From the NCBI RefSeq assembly GCF_000966285.1, contig NZ_KQ031391.1, forward strand, positions 4,946,383 to 5,010,382: DNA of 64,000 nucleotides. The letters are read 5' to 3'. How positions within the stretch are numbered: the stretch's first letter is position 1; each line of letters opens with the position of its first letter. Below are positions 43,698-52,111 of the stretch, piece by piece. The notes under the pieces were generated by a model that was given only the letters and a program-made list of their open reading frames with translations, searched no databases and had not been told where the DNA came from. A program made the position numbers and the translations under genes. Source of the stretch: Pseudofrankia sp. DC12. Lineage in GTDB: Bacteria > Actinomycetota > Actinomycetes > Frankiales > Frankiaceae.

Positions 43698-43968
43698 ACG
43701 GCCCGCCCAGGACTGTTGCCGTGTCAGCGTCACCTTGAAGAGGCAAGTGGTGGGGCCGCGTCATTGCGCCGTCCTGGAAGGTGCGGGGCTCGTCCAGAGG
43801 AACCAGGCGTCGCCCGAGCGCACGAGCACTTCGGCGCGTCGCCGATCGGCTCCGTCGGACCCCACGGGGCCGGCGTATCTGAGAAGGGCTCCTTGACTTC
43901 GTGCGAGGAGGCGAACTAGCGTGCCCGCACCCGAGAGTAATCTGATTACTGTTCTGCTGAGGTGGACG

Positions 43969-45519
43969 ATGAGTGGGCAAAACGTGACGCGAGCAGGGCG
44001 GCGCTGGGCCGTCTCGCTGGCGGCCTTATCGCTGGCCGTCGTGGCCGCCGGCTGCTCGAGCAGCGGCGCGGCGGGCACATCGACGTCGGCGACGACGTCT
44101 CGGTCCGTTGCGCGGACTCCGACTGTGACCGGCCCGGTGACCGGCGGGAAGGGGCAGCCGGCGCTGCTCGACCTGACGCTCAAGCCGGCAACGTACGGCT
44201 ATTCGGTTGACGAGTACTTCCTCCAGGGCACCGCGACCGCCTACCAGCCTGTCGGCCCCCTTGGCGTCGACGGCAAGTGGCAGGTGAAGGAGAGCACCAC
44301 CGCGCCGTACAAGACGCGCATGGTTATGTGGAAGCCGCAGAATCCGGCCGATTTCGACGGGACGGTGTTCGTCGAGTGGCTGAACGTGAGCGCGGGCTTC
44401 GATGTGCCTTTCGACTGGTTCACGGACCACAACTACGTCCTCGATGAGCATGCCGCCTGGATCGGCGTTTCCGCGCAGGCCGCCGGCATCGTGGGCGGCC
44501 CGAGCATCATGTCTTCGGCGGCCGCGCCGCCCGGCGGACTCAAGACAACCGATCCAGTGCGGTATGCATCGCTGAGTCATCCCGGTGACGGGTACTCGTA
44601 TGACATTTTCTCTCAGGCCGGTCTTGCTGTGCGCGGGGACGGCAAGGGTGTGAACCCGCTCGCGGGCTACCAGGTGAAGCGGGTGATCGCCGACGGGGAG
44701 TCGCAGTCGGCCTTCCGGCTCACCTCGTATGTCGATGCGGTGCAGCCGCTCGCGAAGGTGTATGACGGGTTTTTCATCCACAGCCGCGGCGGTGACGCGG
44801 CGTCACTCGCGATCAACGGGGAAAGCCGCGGCGACCGGACTATCCCGAACGGAGTGAAGATCCGCGATGATGTCGACGTGCCGGTCATGATGGTCCAGAC
44901 CGAAAGTGACGTCCGCTGGCTGGGATACGCCTCCGCCACACAGCCGGATTCGGACAACTTCCGGCTGTGGGAGATCGCGGGCGGGTCGCACGTCGACGCG
45001 TACAACGGGCTGGGCGACGACGGGGACGGGGCAGCGGAAGCCGCGCTGCTCGGCCCGACGAAGTTGACACACGGGCCACTCGCCTGCGCGTCCACTATCA
45101 ATGCCGGCGTGCAGCAGCCCGTGGTGGTGGCCGCGCTCGCCGGCCTCGAGAAGTGGGTACGGGACGGCACGCCCCCGCCGAGCGCGGCACGCCTTGAGCT
45201 CACCGGCTCAGGCGACAACATCAACATCGCGAGAGATGCACACGGGATCGCCGTCGGCGGGGTCCGCACGCCGCTCGTCGACGTACCTGTCGTGCGCAAC
45301 ACCGGCGAAGTGAACACTGGCGCCTCGCCCTTCTGCGCCGCGTTCGGGACGTCCTCTGCCTTCGACGCCACTACGCTGGCACAGCTATACCCTCATGGCG
45401 GCAGCGACTACGTCGCGGCCTTCGCCAAGGACGCGGACCAGACTGTGAAGGCCGGCTTCTGGCTGGCGTCCTCGGCCCGCAACTGGAAGGCCGCGGCCGC
45501 GGCGGTGGCGTTCAACTGA
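43969..45519 (+). CDS. Exported lipoprotein with alpha/beta-hydrolase domain (Abhydrolase_10 type)
   Basis: This 516-residue protein begins with a lipoprotein signal whose lipobox is VVAAGCSS (Cys29), so it is anchored outside the membrane. The body matches the alpha/beta-hydrolase-domain family of about 500 residues. The motif VIADGESQSAFRL near residue 245 holds the likely nucleophile Ser in G-E-S-Q-S, and DGFFIHSRGG follows. The start is ATG 43969 behind GAGGTGG. Natural substrates of the family are poorly known. It is one of three paralogues here (47180 and 52112) and lies downstream of a membrane GGDEF gene. Confidence 0.82.
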   Translation: MSGQNVTRAGRRWAVSLAALSLAVVAAGCSSSGAAGTSTSATTSRSVARTPTVTGPVTGGKGQPALLDLTLKPATYGYSVDEYFLQGTATAYQPVGPLGVDGKWQVKESTTAPYKTRMVMWKPQNPADFDGTVFVEWLNVSAGFDVPFDWFTDHNYVLDEHAAWIGVSAQAAGIVGGPSIMSSAAAPPGGLKTTDPVRYASLSHPGDGYSYDIFSQAGLAVRGDGKGVNPLAGYQVKRVIADGESQSAFRLTSYVDAVQPLAKVYDGFFIHSRGGDAASLAINGESRGDRTIPNGVKIRDDVDVPVMMVQTESDVRWLGYASATQPDSDNFRLWEIAGGSHVDAYNGLGDDGDGAAEAALLGPTKLTHGPLACASTINAGVQQPVVVAALAGLEKWVRDGTPPPSAARLELTGSGDNINIARDAHGIAVGGVRTPLVDVPVVRNTGEVNTGASPFCAAFGTSSAFDATTLAQLYPHGGSDYVAAFAKDADQTVKAGFWLASSARNWKAAAAAVAFN

Positions 45520-45664
45520 CCGCACGAACGATCGACCCGCTCCAGATACCGCGTGCCGAATGCCGCGGCCCCGGGAAGCCATCGGCGCGGCCCAACCGCG
45601 CTCGTTGTACAAACGCGCCGCCGTGGCGGCCATCGCTCGTGGCGAGAGCGTGCGGTAGGACCTG

Positions 45665-45685
45665 TCCTGGTGGCAGCCACCAGGA
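45665..45685. promoter_or_regulatory. 21-bp hyphenated palindrome upstream of SDR-TetR operon
   Basis: TCCTGGTGGC and GCCACCAGGA are perfect 10-bp arms around a single A. The site abuts the AGGAGAGGG ribosome site of the SDR gene. As DNA it suits a TetR dimer, and the TetR encoded at the end of this operon is the obvious candidate. No T run suggests a terminator. Confidence 0.6.
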
Positions 45686-45700
45686 TGAGGAGAGGGCGAG

Positions 45701-46561
45701 ATGAAGGGGGACACCGTGGGCGAGGAAACGAGAGTTGTAGTCATCACCGGCCTGGGCGGCATGGGAACCGCCGTCGCCCGGCGCCTGGGCTGCGGCTCAG
45801 TGGTCGTGCTCGCCGATGTCAGCTCGACCGTCGTTGGCACGGTTGGGCGCGAGCTACGAGCGGAGGGCTACGAGATCGTCGAGCAGCCGACCGACGTCTC
45901 AGATGCCGAAGCCGTCGCCGCGTTGGCGGACACCGCGAGCCGGCTCGGTCGCGTCGGGGTAGTCGTTCACACCGCGGGGCTGTCTCCCGCCCAAGCTCCG
46001 GTCAACGCGATCTTGCGTGTCGACCTCCTCGGCACGGCGTTGATGCTCGACGCGTTCGCCCCTGTCATCGCACCGGGCGGTGCGGGGGTCTTCATCGCAT
46101 CCATGGCCGGCGCGTTGGCCGCGCAGGATCCCGATTTCGAGCGGCGCTTGGCGACGACACCGACCGAGTCGCTCCTCGATCTGCCGGAGCTGACAGCCAT
46201 CGTCAACCAGGGGCACGCATACGGGATCGCGAAGCGGGCGAATCAAGTCCGTGTACGAGCAGCATCCCTTGTGTGGGGTCGCCGCCGCGCGAGAGTCAAC
46301 ACGATCTCGCCCGGGATCATCTCGACGCCGATGGGCGCAGCCGAACTCGAGAGCGCGAGTGGCGACATGATGCGCGGCATGATTGCGGCGAGCCCGATGG
46401 GAAGGGTCGGAACTCCGCACGACATCGCGGCCGCGGTGGAGTTCTTGGCTGGACCCCACTCGACGTTCGTCACCGGCACTGACCTGCTGGTCGACGGCGG
46501 GGCCGTTGCCGCGCTCACAGCTGGCCCGACGAGCCACGCGCACGATGAAGAATCGAGGTGA
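45701..46561 (+). CDS. Short-chain dehydrogenase/reductase
   Basis: This 286-residue SDR has the nucleotide motif VVITGLGGMGTAVA, a Ser in FIASMAG and the YGIAK catalytic Tyr-Lys pair, with the late ISPGIISTPMG segment and C-terminal LLVDGGA. The substrate is unknown. The ATG follows AGGAGAGGG; GTG 45716 is an alternative. The TetR gene overlaps its last 17 bases in another frame, so the two are one operon with a palindromic site in front. Confidence 0.88.
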   Translation: MKGDTVGEETRVVVITGLGGMGTAVARRLGCGSVVVLADVSSTVVGTVGRELRAEGYEIVEQPTDVSDAEAVAALADTASRLGRVGVVVHTAGLSPAQAPVNAILRVDLLGTALMLDAFAPVIAPGGAGVFIASMAGALAAQDPDFERRLATTPTESLLDLPELTAIVNQGHAYGIAKRANQVRVRAASLVWGRRRARVNTISPGIISTPMGAAELESASGDMMRGMIAASPMGRVGTPHDIAAAVEFLAGPHSTFVTGTDLLVDGGAVAALTAGPTSHAHDEESR

Positions 46562-47159
46562 GGACACCCCGCCGCCAGCCTCACGGAAAGCGGACGGCCA
46601 GCAGACCGCCGGCGGATCCGGCTCGGCGGCACAGCGCGTCCTCCTGGTCGTGACCGAAATGATCACGGCCGGCGGGACCGAGGTGGTGCAGCTGGCCGAG
46701 GTCGCGCAGCAGGCTCGCGTGTCGCTCACGACGATCTACAAGCACTTCGCATCGCGCGACGAGCTCATTCTTGCCGCGGTCGAGTCCTGGATGGACGAGC
46801 AGGTGTACCGGCCGCTGGCTGAATCCCAGCCGGATCTGCCGCTCTTCGACGCGCTGACGCAGCAGTTCCGTCACATCTTCGAGCCGTGGCAGCGGAACCC
46901 GCGCATGGCCGAAGCGTTCATGCGTGCGCGGTTCGGCCCAGGCGGAGACCGTCTCCAGATCCAAGGATTCACCGCCGTCAAGCCCGTTACGCTTGGTCTC
47001 CTCCGCGACGTTGATCCTGGGCGTGCCGAAGATATCCGGCTGATCCTCAACCATGTCGTGTACGCTATAATCATTCGGTTCGCGGCCGGCGAGCTGGCCG
47101 TCTGCGATATTATGCCGGTCATCGACAGGACACTCCGCCGCTTGGCGGACGGCGCCTGA
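46545..47159 (+). CDS. TetR family transcriptional regulator
   Basis: This 204-residue repressor has a typical TetR HTH (VVQLAEVAQQARVSLTTIYKHF) at about residues 45-70 and a KstR2-like or unclassified C-terminal domain. ATG 46545 lies inside the end of the SDR gene, so it is translated by coupling. It probably binds the palindrome at 45665-45685 and perhaps controls the exported hydrolase that starts 21 bp after its stop. Confidence 0.85.
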   Translation: MKNRGEDTPPPASRKADGQQTAGGSGSAAQRVLLVVTEMITAGGTEVVQLAEVAQQARVSLTTIYKHFASRDELILAAVESWMDEQVYRPLAESQPDLPLFDALTQQFRHIFEPWQRNPRMAEAFMRARFGPGGDRLQIQGFTAVKPVTLGLLRDVDPGRAEDIRLILNHVVYAIIIRFAAGELAVCDIMPVIDRTLRRLADGA

Positions 47160-47179
47160 AATCTCTTCCAGGAGAATTT

Positions 47180-48703
47180 GTGATAAAACGTCGCGTGCTT
47201 CTGCCCCTGGGCGTGGCACTTGCTGTACTAGCGCCTATTCCGGCTTTGGCTGGAGATGGCGACGGCACTGAAGGTGTCCATGGCCGCTCGGGTATCGTCA
47301 GCGTCAACGTGACCCGGGTGGAATCCCTGGGAGCGTTCGGTGGTGCTCAGTACGAACGGCTGGCCGGTACCGTTTCTGGCACTGTGTCAGGCCGTGAGCC
47401 GGTGGCCGGGCTCGACTCCGTCATCGGTGCCGACGGCACCTTCAGCTACACATCCGGCTTCGAGCTCATCCGCCCGGTCCGGCCGAGCGGGCGCAGCGAG
47501 GTCGTGGTGGAGGCGGAGAACAGAGGAATGCCGGTGATGTTCGGCAACCTCAACTCCTTCGGCACACCGGCGGGCCCGCCGCAGGATGTGTCGTATCCGG
47601 CCGGGCTGGGAAACGGTTTCCTGTTTCAGGGGGGGCGTTCCTACGCTCGCGTGCAGTGGCAGACCGGCATCTCTCCCGGAGTTCCCGCCACGGCTCAGGG
47701 TGTGGGCCAGGTCATCGTCCGTGACTTCGGCCGGCTCCTGCGTGACGGCCGGCTCGGCGACACGCCGTCCGTCCTTGGCGCCTACCGGTACCGGATTCTG
47801 GTCGGGTGGAGCCAGGCCGCCTGGTTTGTCACCAGCCTCGTAGCCGAAGGATTCAATGATGCTGACGGCCAGGTCTTCCAGGGCGCGTTCGCCCAGGACG
47901 GTGTGGGTAACCAGCTGGCACTGAATGCCGTCGCCGCGTCGGACGGCGGGCCGCAGCAGGCCTACCTCAGGCCCGACGGGGTGCCGCTTACCCCGCGGCA
48001 GGTGCTGCGCCGGCCGAAGACTGACCCAGCCTTCGTCGACGTGGCCGCCTACACCGACTACTACCGGCTCCGGGCCAGCATCTCCCGGCAGGCAGACGCA
48101 GCGAACGGCTATTACCGGTACGACTGGCCCGCGGCCCACGCCCCGGTGCTGGTTCCGGCCGCGGCGGCCTTCGTATTCCAGCAGTCCGGTTGCAACAACG
48201 GCCAGGTGATACCGCTGAACGCGATCGACAGCCGCCCGTACGGGAGGGCGTTGCTCGTGGCGCTGGAGCGCCGCCTCGGCATCAACGGACCGCGGGTGGC
48301 GATGCCAGCGGAGCGGATGTTCACGGCTGGCGCGCAGCCCGCCGACCCAGCCCTTCTCAACGGGCTGCCTCGCGACCCGGTGTCGGTGCCGCAGGTTGAC
48401 ACCGACGGTTTCCCGCTCGGGGGAGTGCACTTCCCCGCCGCCGGCCTGCCGCTCGGCTCACCGGTCCCGCCAGCCCTGACACCGGTGTCCACCGCGAGCA
48501 TCACGGCCATCTGCGGCAACTTCGGTGGCTGGCATCCCTTCACCGCCAGTCAGCTCGCGCAGCGCTATGGCTCACTCGACCAGTACCGGGCCAGCTACGA
48601 CGCCCAGATCACCCGGCTGGTCAACGGCGGGCTGCTGCTCGACGGCGACCGGCAGACACTGCTCGACCAGGCGGCAGCCGACTGGTCGAACGCCCCGGCG
48701 TAG
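47180..48703 (+). CDS. Secreted alpha/beta-hydrolase-domain protein (Abhydrolase_10 type)
   Basis: This 507-residue protein has a Sec signal peptide with a basic start, a hydrophobic core (LLPLGVALAVLAPIPALA) and no lipobox, so it should be released or cell-wall associated. The family motif ILVGWSQAAWFVTS contains the candidate nucleophile Ser. The layout is like the lipoproteins at 43969 and 52112, but the nucleophile context (GWSQA rather than GESQS) differs. The GTG start follows AGGAG. It is 21 bp after the TetR gene and likely cotranscribed with the SDR and regulator. Confidence 0.82.
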   Translation: MIKRRVLLPLGVALAVLAPIPALAGDGDGTEGVHGRSGIVSVNVTRVESLGAFGGAQYERLAGTVSGTVSGREPVAGLDSVIGADGTFSYTSGFELIRPVRPSGRSEVVVEAENRGMPVMFGNLNSFGTPAGPPQDVSYPAGLGNGFLFQGGRSYARVQWQTGISPGVPATAQGVGQVIVRDFGRLLRDGRLGDTPSVLGAYRYRILVGWSQAAWFVTSLVAEGFNDADGQVFQGAFAQDGVGNQLALNAVAASDGGPQQAYLRPDGVPLTPRQVLRRPKTDPAFVDVAAYTDYYRLRASISRQADAANGYYRYDWPAAHAPVLVPAAAAFVFQQSGCNNGQVIPLNAIDSRPYGRALLVALERRLGINGPRVAMPAERMFTAGAQPADPALLNGLPRDPVSVPQVDTDGFPLGGVHFPAAGLPLGSPVPPALTPVSTASITAICGNFGGWHPFTASQLAQRYGSLDQYRASYDAQITRLVNGGLLLDGDRQTLLDQAAADWSNAPA

Positions 48704-48715
48704 CCCCGGCACCGA

Positions 48716-48754
48716 GGATCGCAAGGCCGCCGGCCCGCGACGGCCTTGCGATCC
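48716..48754. terminator. Bidirectional hairpin between convergent genes
   Basis: A perfect 14-bp stem (48716-48729 with 48741-48754) encloses an eleven-base loop. It lies between the stop codons of the secreted hydrolase (48703) and the minus-strand GGDEF gene (48767). Confidence 0.75.
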
Positions 48755-48766
48755 GCTGAAGCCCGG

Positions 48767-50434
48767 TTAACTCGTAGGCGGGCCGAGCAGATCGGCCCGA
48801 TAGATGACCAGATTGCCGCTGTGTTCTCGTTTGGCCGCGTACATGGCCTGGTCCGCCTGGTGGAGCAGGACGTCGGGGGTCGCTGGGGTGTTGCCGTCAA
48901 GGGTGACCAGGCCGAGGCTGGCACGGGGGGCATAGAGGTGCCCGGCCAGGAGGCACGGGGTCCGGACGGCGGTGGCGAGCCGTTCGCCGATGTGGTGCGG
49001 ATCGTCGGGCCCGCCGCCGTCAAGGATGACAGCGAACTCGTCGCCACCTAGACGGGCGACGGTGTCGACCGCGCGGGTCTCCGCCCGCAGCCGGTCAGCG
49101 CTGATCTTGAGGAGCTCGTCGCCGGCGGCGTGGCCGAAGGTGTCGTTTACCTGTTTGAAGTTGTCCAGGTCCATGAACAGGACGGACACTCTCACCTCAG
49201 CGGCGTCGGTGTGGGCCTGGGCGGTGGGGACTCGGCTGGGGACGCCGTCGGTGCGGCATGAGAGTGCACGCATCAGACGGCGGGTGAACAGCGTGCGGTT
49301 GGCCAGTCCGGTGAGCGGGTCATGGAACGCCTGGTGGTGCAGCTGCTGTTCGCGGATGCGGATCTCGGCGAGCAGCCGGGTGTTCTCGGCCACGGTGAGC
49401 ATCTGCCGTATCAGGGCCAGCACCACGAGGGCCACCATGCCGTGAGCCTCGAACCGGTCGAGCGGCGCGCCGATGGCCAGCTTGGCAAAGACTACAAATC
49501 CGACGGCGGTGAGGATGGTGTAGGGCAGCGCTGCGTGGACCCACATCGTGCGCGGGCTGGGTGCTGCATACCGGTCGGAGCGCGGACGGGACGGGACCGG
49601 TACCAGCGCGGCGAAGAATATCAGCAGGAACGACAAGGCGAACCCGAGCAGCCGCCAGGACGGAAGAGACTCCCGGCCCGAGGCAGCGATGTAGACGCCG
49701 ACGTCGAAGTTGAGGCCATTGATCAGCAGGCCGGCGGCGAGCAGGGCCAGCGTCGCCGGGGACCGCGGCCGGCGGAAGCAAGCGATCAATACGACGGTGG
49801 AGGCGAGGACCAGGCCGGCGGCGAGGTGGATCAGGTCGAGCCGGAGCGGTGAGGTTACGAGCGCGCCCTTCCGGATGGGTGCGGCGAGCACCGTCTCCCA
49901 CTGCAGCAGGATGATCGCCCCGACGATCAGCAGGCAGTCCAGCACGGTGATCGCACGCCACCGATACTGCCCGCCCCGCCGCCTGGCGCCGTCCCGGTTC
50001 TCTAACGGGTCGGTGGGCAACGACAGCAGCCCTGCCAGAGCCATCCCGTAGAAGACGACGAGCGCGAGGTCGGACCAGACAGAGGTGTCACCGGTGGGGA
50101 CGTGCCCCGCCAGCAACGACGGTGTGATGGCGAGGCTGCCGAACAGCGCGCTGAGGGCCGTGAGGCCAATGAGCGCCCGCCAGCGGCGTTCCGCCCCGCG
50201 CAGGCGTCGAGCGGACCAGAAGCAGGCGGTGGCGGCAGCAGCCTGGGCCACGATATCGACGAAATTCGTGGCGATTCGGGCGGGCTTCAGATCCAGCAGC
50301 ACCGCGAAGGCGACGTCCAGTCCAAAGAGGCCCGAGGCCATCAAGGCGTAAAGGAAGATCAGCGGCGTACTGTCCGCGCCGGGTGGACGCCACGGGATCT
50401 GTGCGCCGTCGACGACACTGCGGAGTCCGGACAT
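48767..50434 (-). CDS. Membrane diguanylate cyclase (GGDEF)
   Basis: This 555-residue protein parallels the one at 42006. About eight hydrophobic segments come first, then the linker ENTRLLAEIRIREQQLHHQ and a GGDEF domain (FHDPLTGLANR, then LGGDEFAVIL). The RxxD inhibitory site is present as RAVD. It should synthesise cyclic di-GMP under product control. Shared segments with the paralogue include ACFRRPRSPATL and the C-terminal LYAPRASLGLVTLD. It converges on the secreted hydrolase gene. The start codon is ATG 50434. Confidence 0.9.
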   Translation of the reverse strand: MSGLRSVVDGAQIPWRPPGADSTPLIFLYALMASGLFGLDVAFAVLLDLKPARIATNFVDIVAQAAAATACFWSARRLRGAERRWRALIGLTALSALFGSLAITPSLLAGHVPTGDTSVWSDLALVVFYGMALAGLLSLPTDPLENRDGARRRGGQYRWRAITVLDCLLIVGAIILLQWETVLAAPIRKGALVTSPLRLDLIHLAAGLVLASTVVLIACFRRPRSPATLALLAAGLLINGLNFDVGVYIAASGRESLPSWRLLGFALSFLLIFFAALVPVPSRPRSDRYAAPSPRTMWVHAALPYTILTAVGFVVFAKLAIGAPLDRFEAHGMVALVVLALIRQMLTVAENTRLLAEIRIREQQLHHQAFHDPLTGLANRTLFTRRLMRALSCRTDGVPSRVPTAQAHTDAAEVRVSVLFMDLDNFKQVNDTFGHAAGDELLKISADRLRAETRAVDTVARLGGDEFAVILDGGGPDDPHHIGERLATAVRTPCLLAGHLYAPRASLGLVTLDGNTPATPDVLLHQADQAMYAAKREHSGNLVIYRADLLGPPTS

Positions 50435-50707
50435 CGCTCACCCCTGAGTAAGCGTACCGCAGTCATTCGGTAGCGGATAGCGATGGCCTGGTGAGGTGGT
50501 CGGCTGCCCTCCCGTCGCGGTACTCAGGCATTTGGTCTGCGGGGAGAACACACACCGCTGCCCCAGGCGCCAGGCCCGCGCCCTAAAAATCACCTATGAG
50601 CGACAAGTAGGGTTCGCGGCGTTCGCCCAGGTTCCCCAACGATCGGGGGCGTTGCCGGCGGCGTCGCGGCAGCTGCCGGGCGGGGCTGGACGACCTGGCG
50701 CCTGGGG

Positions 50708-50769
50708 TTCGGCCTGGTCGCGAGCGCGGCACGTTCGGCCTGGCCGCGAGCGCGGCACGTTCGGCCTGG
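50708..50769. repeat. 26-bp tandem repeat in an intergenic region
   Basis: A 26-bp unit beginning TTCGGCCTGG occurs at 50708-50733 and 50734-50759 with one mismatch, then a partial third copy to about 50769. It lies in the 365-bp gap 50435-50799 between the GGDEF start and the stop of the DapB-like gene. Nothing else was recognised in that gap. Confidence 0.6.
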
Positions 50770-50799
50770 TGAGGTGTGCCTGGCTTCCAGCTCCAGCGG

Positions 50800-51861
50800 T
50801 CAGCGCCCACCCGCGGGGCGGGCCAGCACGTGCCGGCCGCTGATTATCGGAAGATCGAGGAAAGTGCGGATCCCCGGCGCCGCGGCGCAGACTGGCGCGA
50901 TCGCGTGCACGGCGTGCATCGCGGCGCCCAGACAGCCCTGGTCGTTCTGGTCCTCGCCGTGGACGGCGATCCTAGCTTCGAGGACCATTGATGGCCGTCC
51001 TTCGACCGTCACCTTCCAGCCCCGTCCTGTCGGCCAGTCCGGCGCCTGGTCCGGGGCAAGGCGCGTGATGTGCTCCACCGTGAGTGCGCGGCGGCCGTCG
51101 ACGATGGCCGAATAGGAGAAGCGCTTGGCCGACACGGTCCCGGCCTCGACGCGGCCAGCCTTGATTTCGAAGGATTCCTCGGCGACGAGCACCTGCTGGT
51201 CGAACACGAACTCGTCGATCGTGGCACCGAAAGCGTCGGCCAGAAGCATGAGCGACGCGCCGAACGGGTGAAACTGGCCAAACCGGTTGACCACCAGGTC
51301 GCCCGGCGGCTTCCCGAAGCCCATGATCTCGAAGAGCATATGTGGGCTGTCGTAGGTCGCGTAGTCCAGGAGCTCCTGGATGAGTAGCGAATCGATCCGC
51401 TCGAACAGGCCCGACATGGTGAGCGGCAGCACCTCGGCGGCCCAGCCCGGCTCGATGCCGGTGGCATGAAACGAGGTATTGCCTTCGGCGCACGCGGTCT
51501 CCAGCCGCTGCACGACCTCGTCGCCGAGGTACTTCGGGTAGATGAGGGACGTCACCGCCGTGGAGACCACGTTTTTTCCGGAAGCCAGCAGCATGCAGAT
51601 GTCGTCGAGCGCAGCCGTCGGATTCCACTCGCCTTGCGACATGTAGAGGACGCAGTCCGCCTCGAGGCCGACGATGTCGGCCGGGTTCCTGGTCGCGGTC
51701 ACCCCGACCTCGCCGATCCCGCAGATCTCGCCGACGTCCAGGCCCGCCTTGGCATCGCTGTAGACGAACGCCCCGACCAGCTCCAGGTCCGGGTGTTCGC
51801 AGACGGCGCGCACCGCGTCCCGGCCGACGGTCCCAGTACCCCACTGCGCGATGCGTAACAC
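50800..51861 (-). CDS. DapB-like NAD(P)H-dependent oxidoreductase
   Basis: This 353-residue protein has the dinucleotide motif IAQWGTGTVGRDAVRA at the N-terminus and the superfamily layout of its paralogue at 4205-5257, with shared HPDLELVGAFVYS-like and IEPGWAAEVLPL segments. The start is GTG 51861 behind GGAGGTGGGC. It is unlikely to serve lysine synthesis given its length and context. It neighbours an exported hydrolase and an acyl-CoA synthetase on the same strand. Confidence 0.75.
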   Translation of the reverse strand: MLRIAQWGTGTVGRDAVRAVCEHPDLELVGAFVYSDAKAGLDVGEICGIGEVGVTATRNPADIVGLEADCVLYMSQGEWNPTAALDDICMLLASGKNVVSTAVTSLIYPKYLGDEVVQRLETACAEGNTSFHATGIEPGWAAEVLPLTMSGLFERIDSLLIQELLDYATYDSPHMLFEIMGFGKPPGDLVVNRFGQFHPFGASLMLLADAFGATIDEFVFDQQVLVAEESFEIKAGRVEAGTVSAKRFSYSAIVDGRRALTVEHITRLAPDQAPDWPTGRGWKVTVEGRPSMVLEARIAVHGEDQNDQGCLGAAMHAVHAIAPVCAAAPGIRTFLDLPIISGRHVLARPAGGR

Positions 51862-52111
51862 GCCCACCTCCAGTTGCCAGGCCGCGCACCGATGGCGCGC
51901 GGCGAACGGTTCAACGGCTACGGAACATGCTGGCACTCACGACTGCGGAGCGCTGGCACGCCGTGCTTTCGGGGCCCCGGCGGGGAGGCGGATCACCTGT
52001 TGCGACCCGCCTCCCGCCCGAGCCGGAGGTTGACGACGGCCCCGCCCCCCTCCAGTGTGCCGCGGGGACCAGCCCGCGGTCTTCTCCAGAGTCTGCCGGC
52101 GAGGCGGCGGG

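Noticed and set aside
45540-45660. Possible minus-strand peptide fragment in the gap before the SDR gene
   Set aside because: Short, arginine-rich and without recognisable motif; probably non-coding.
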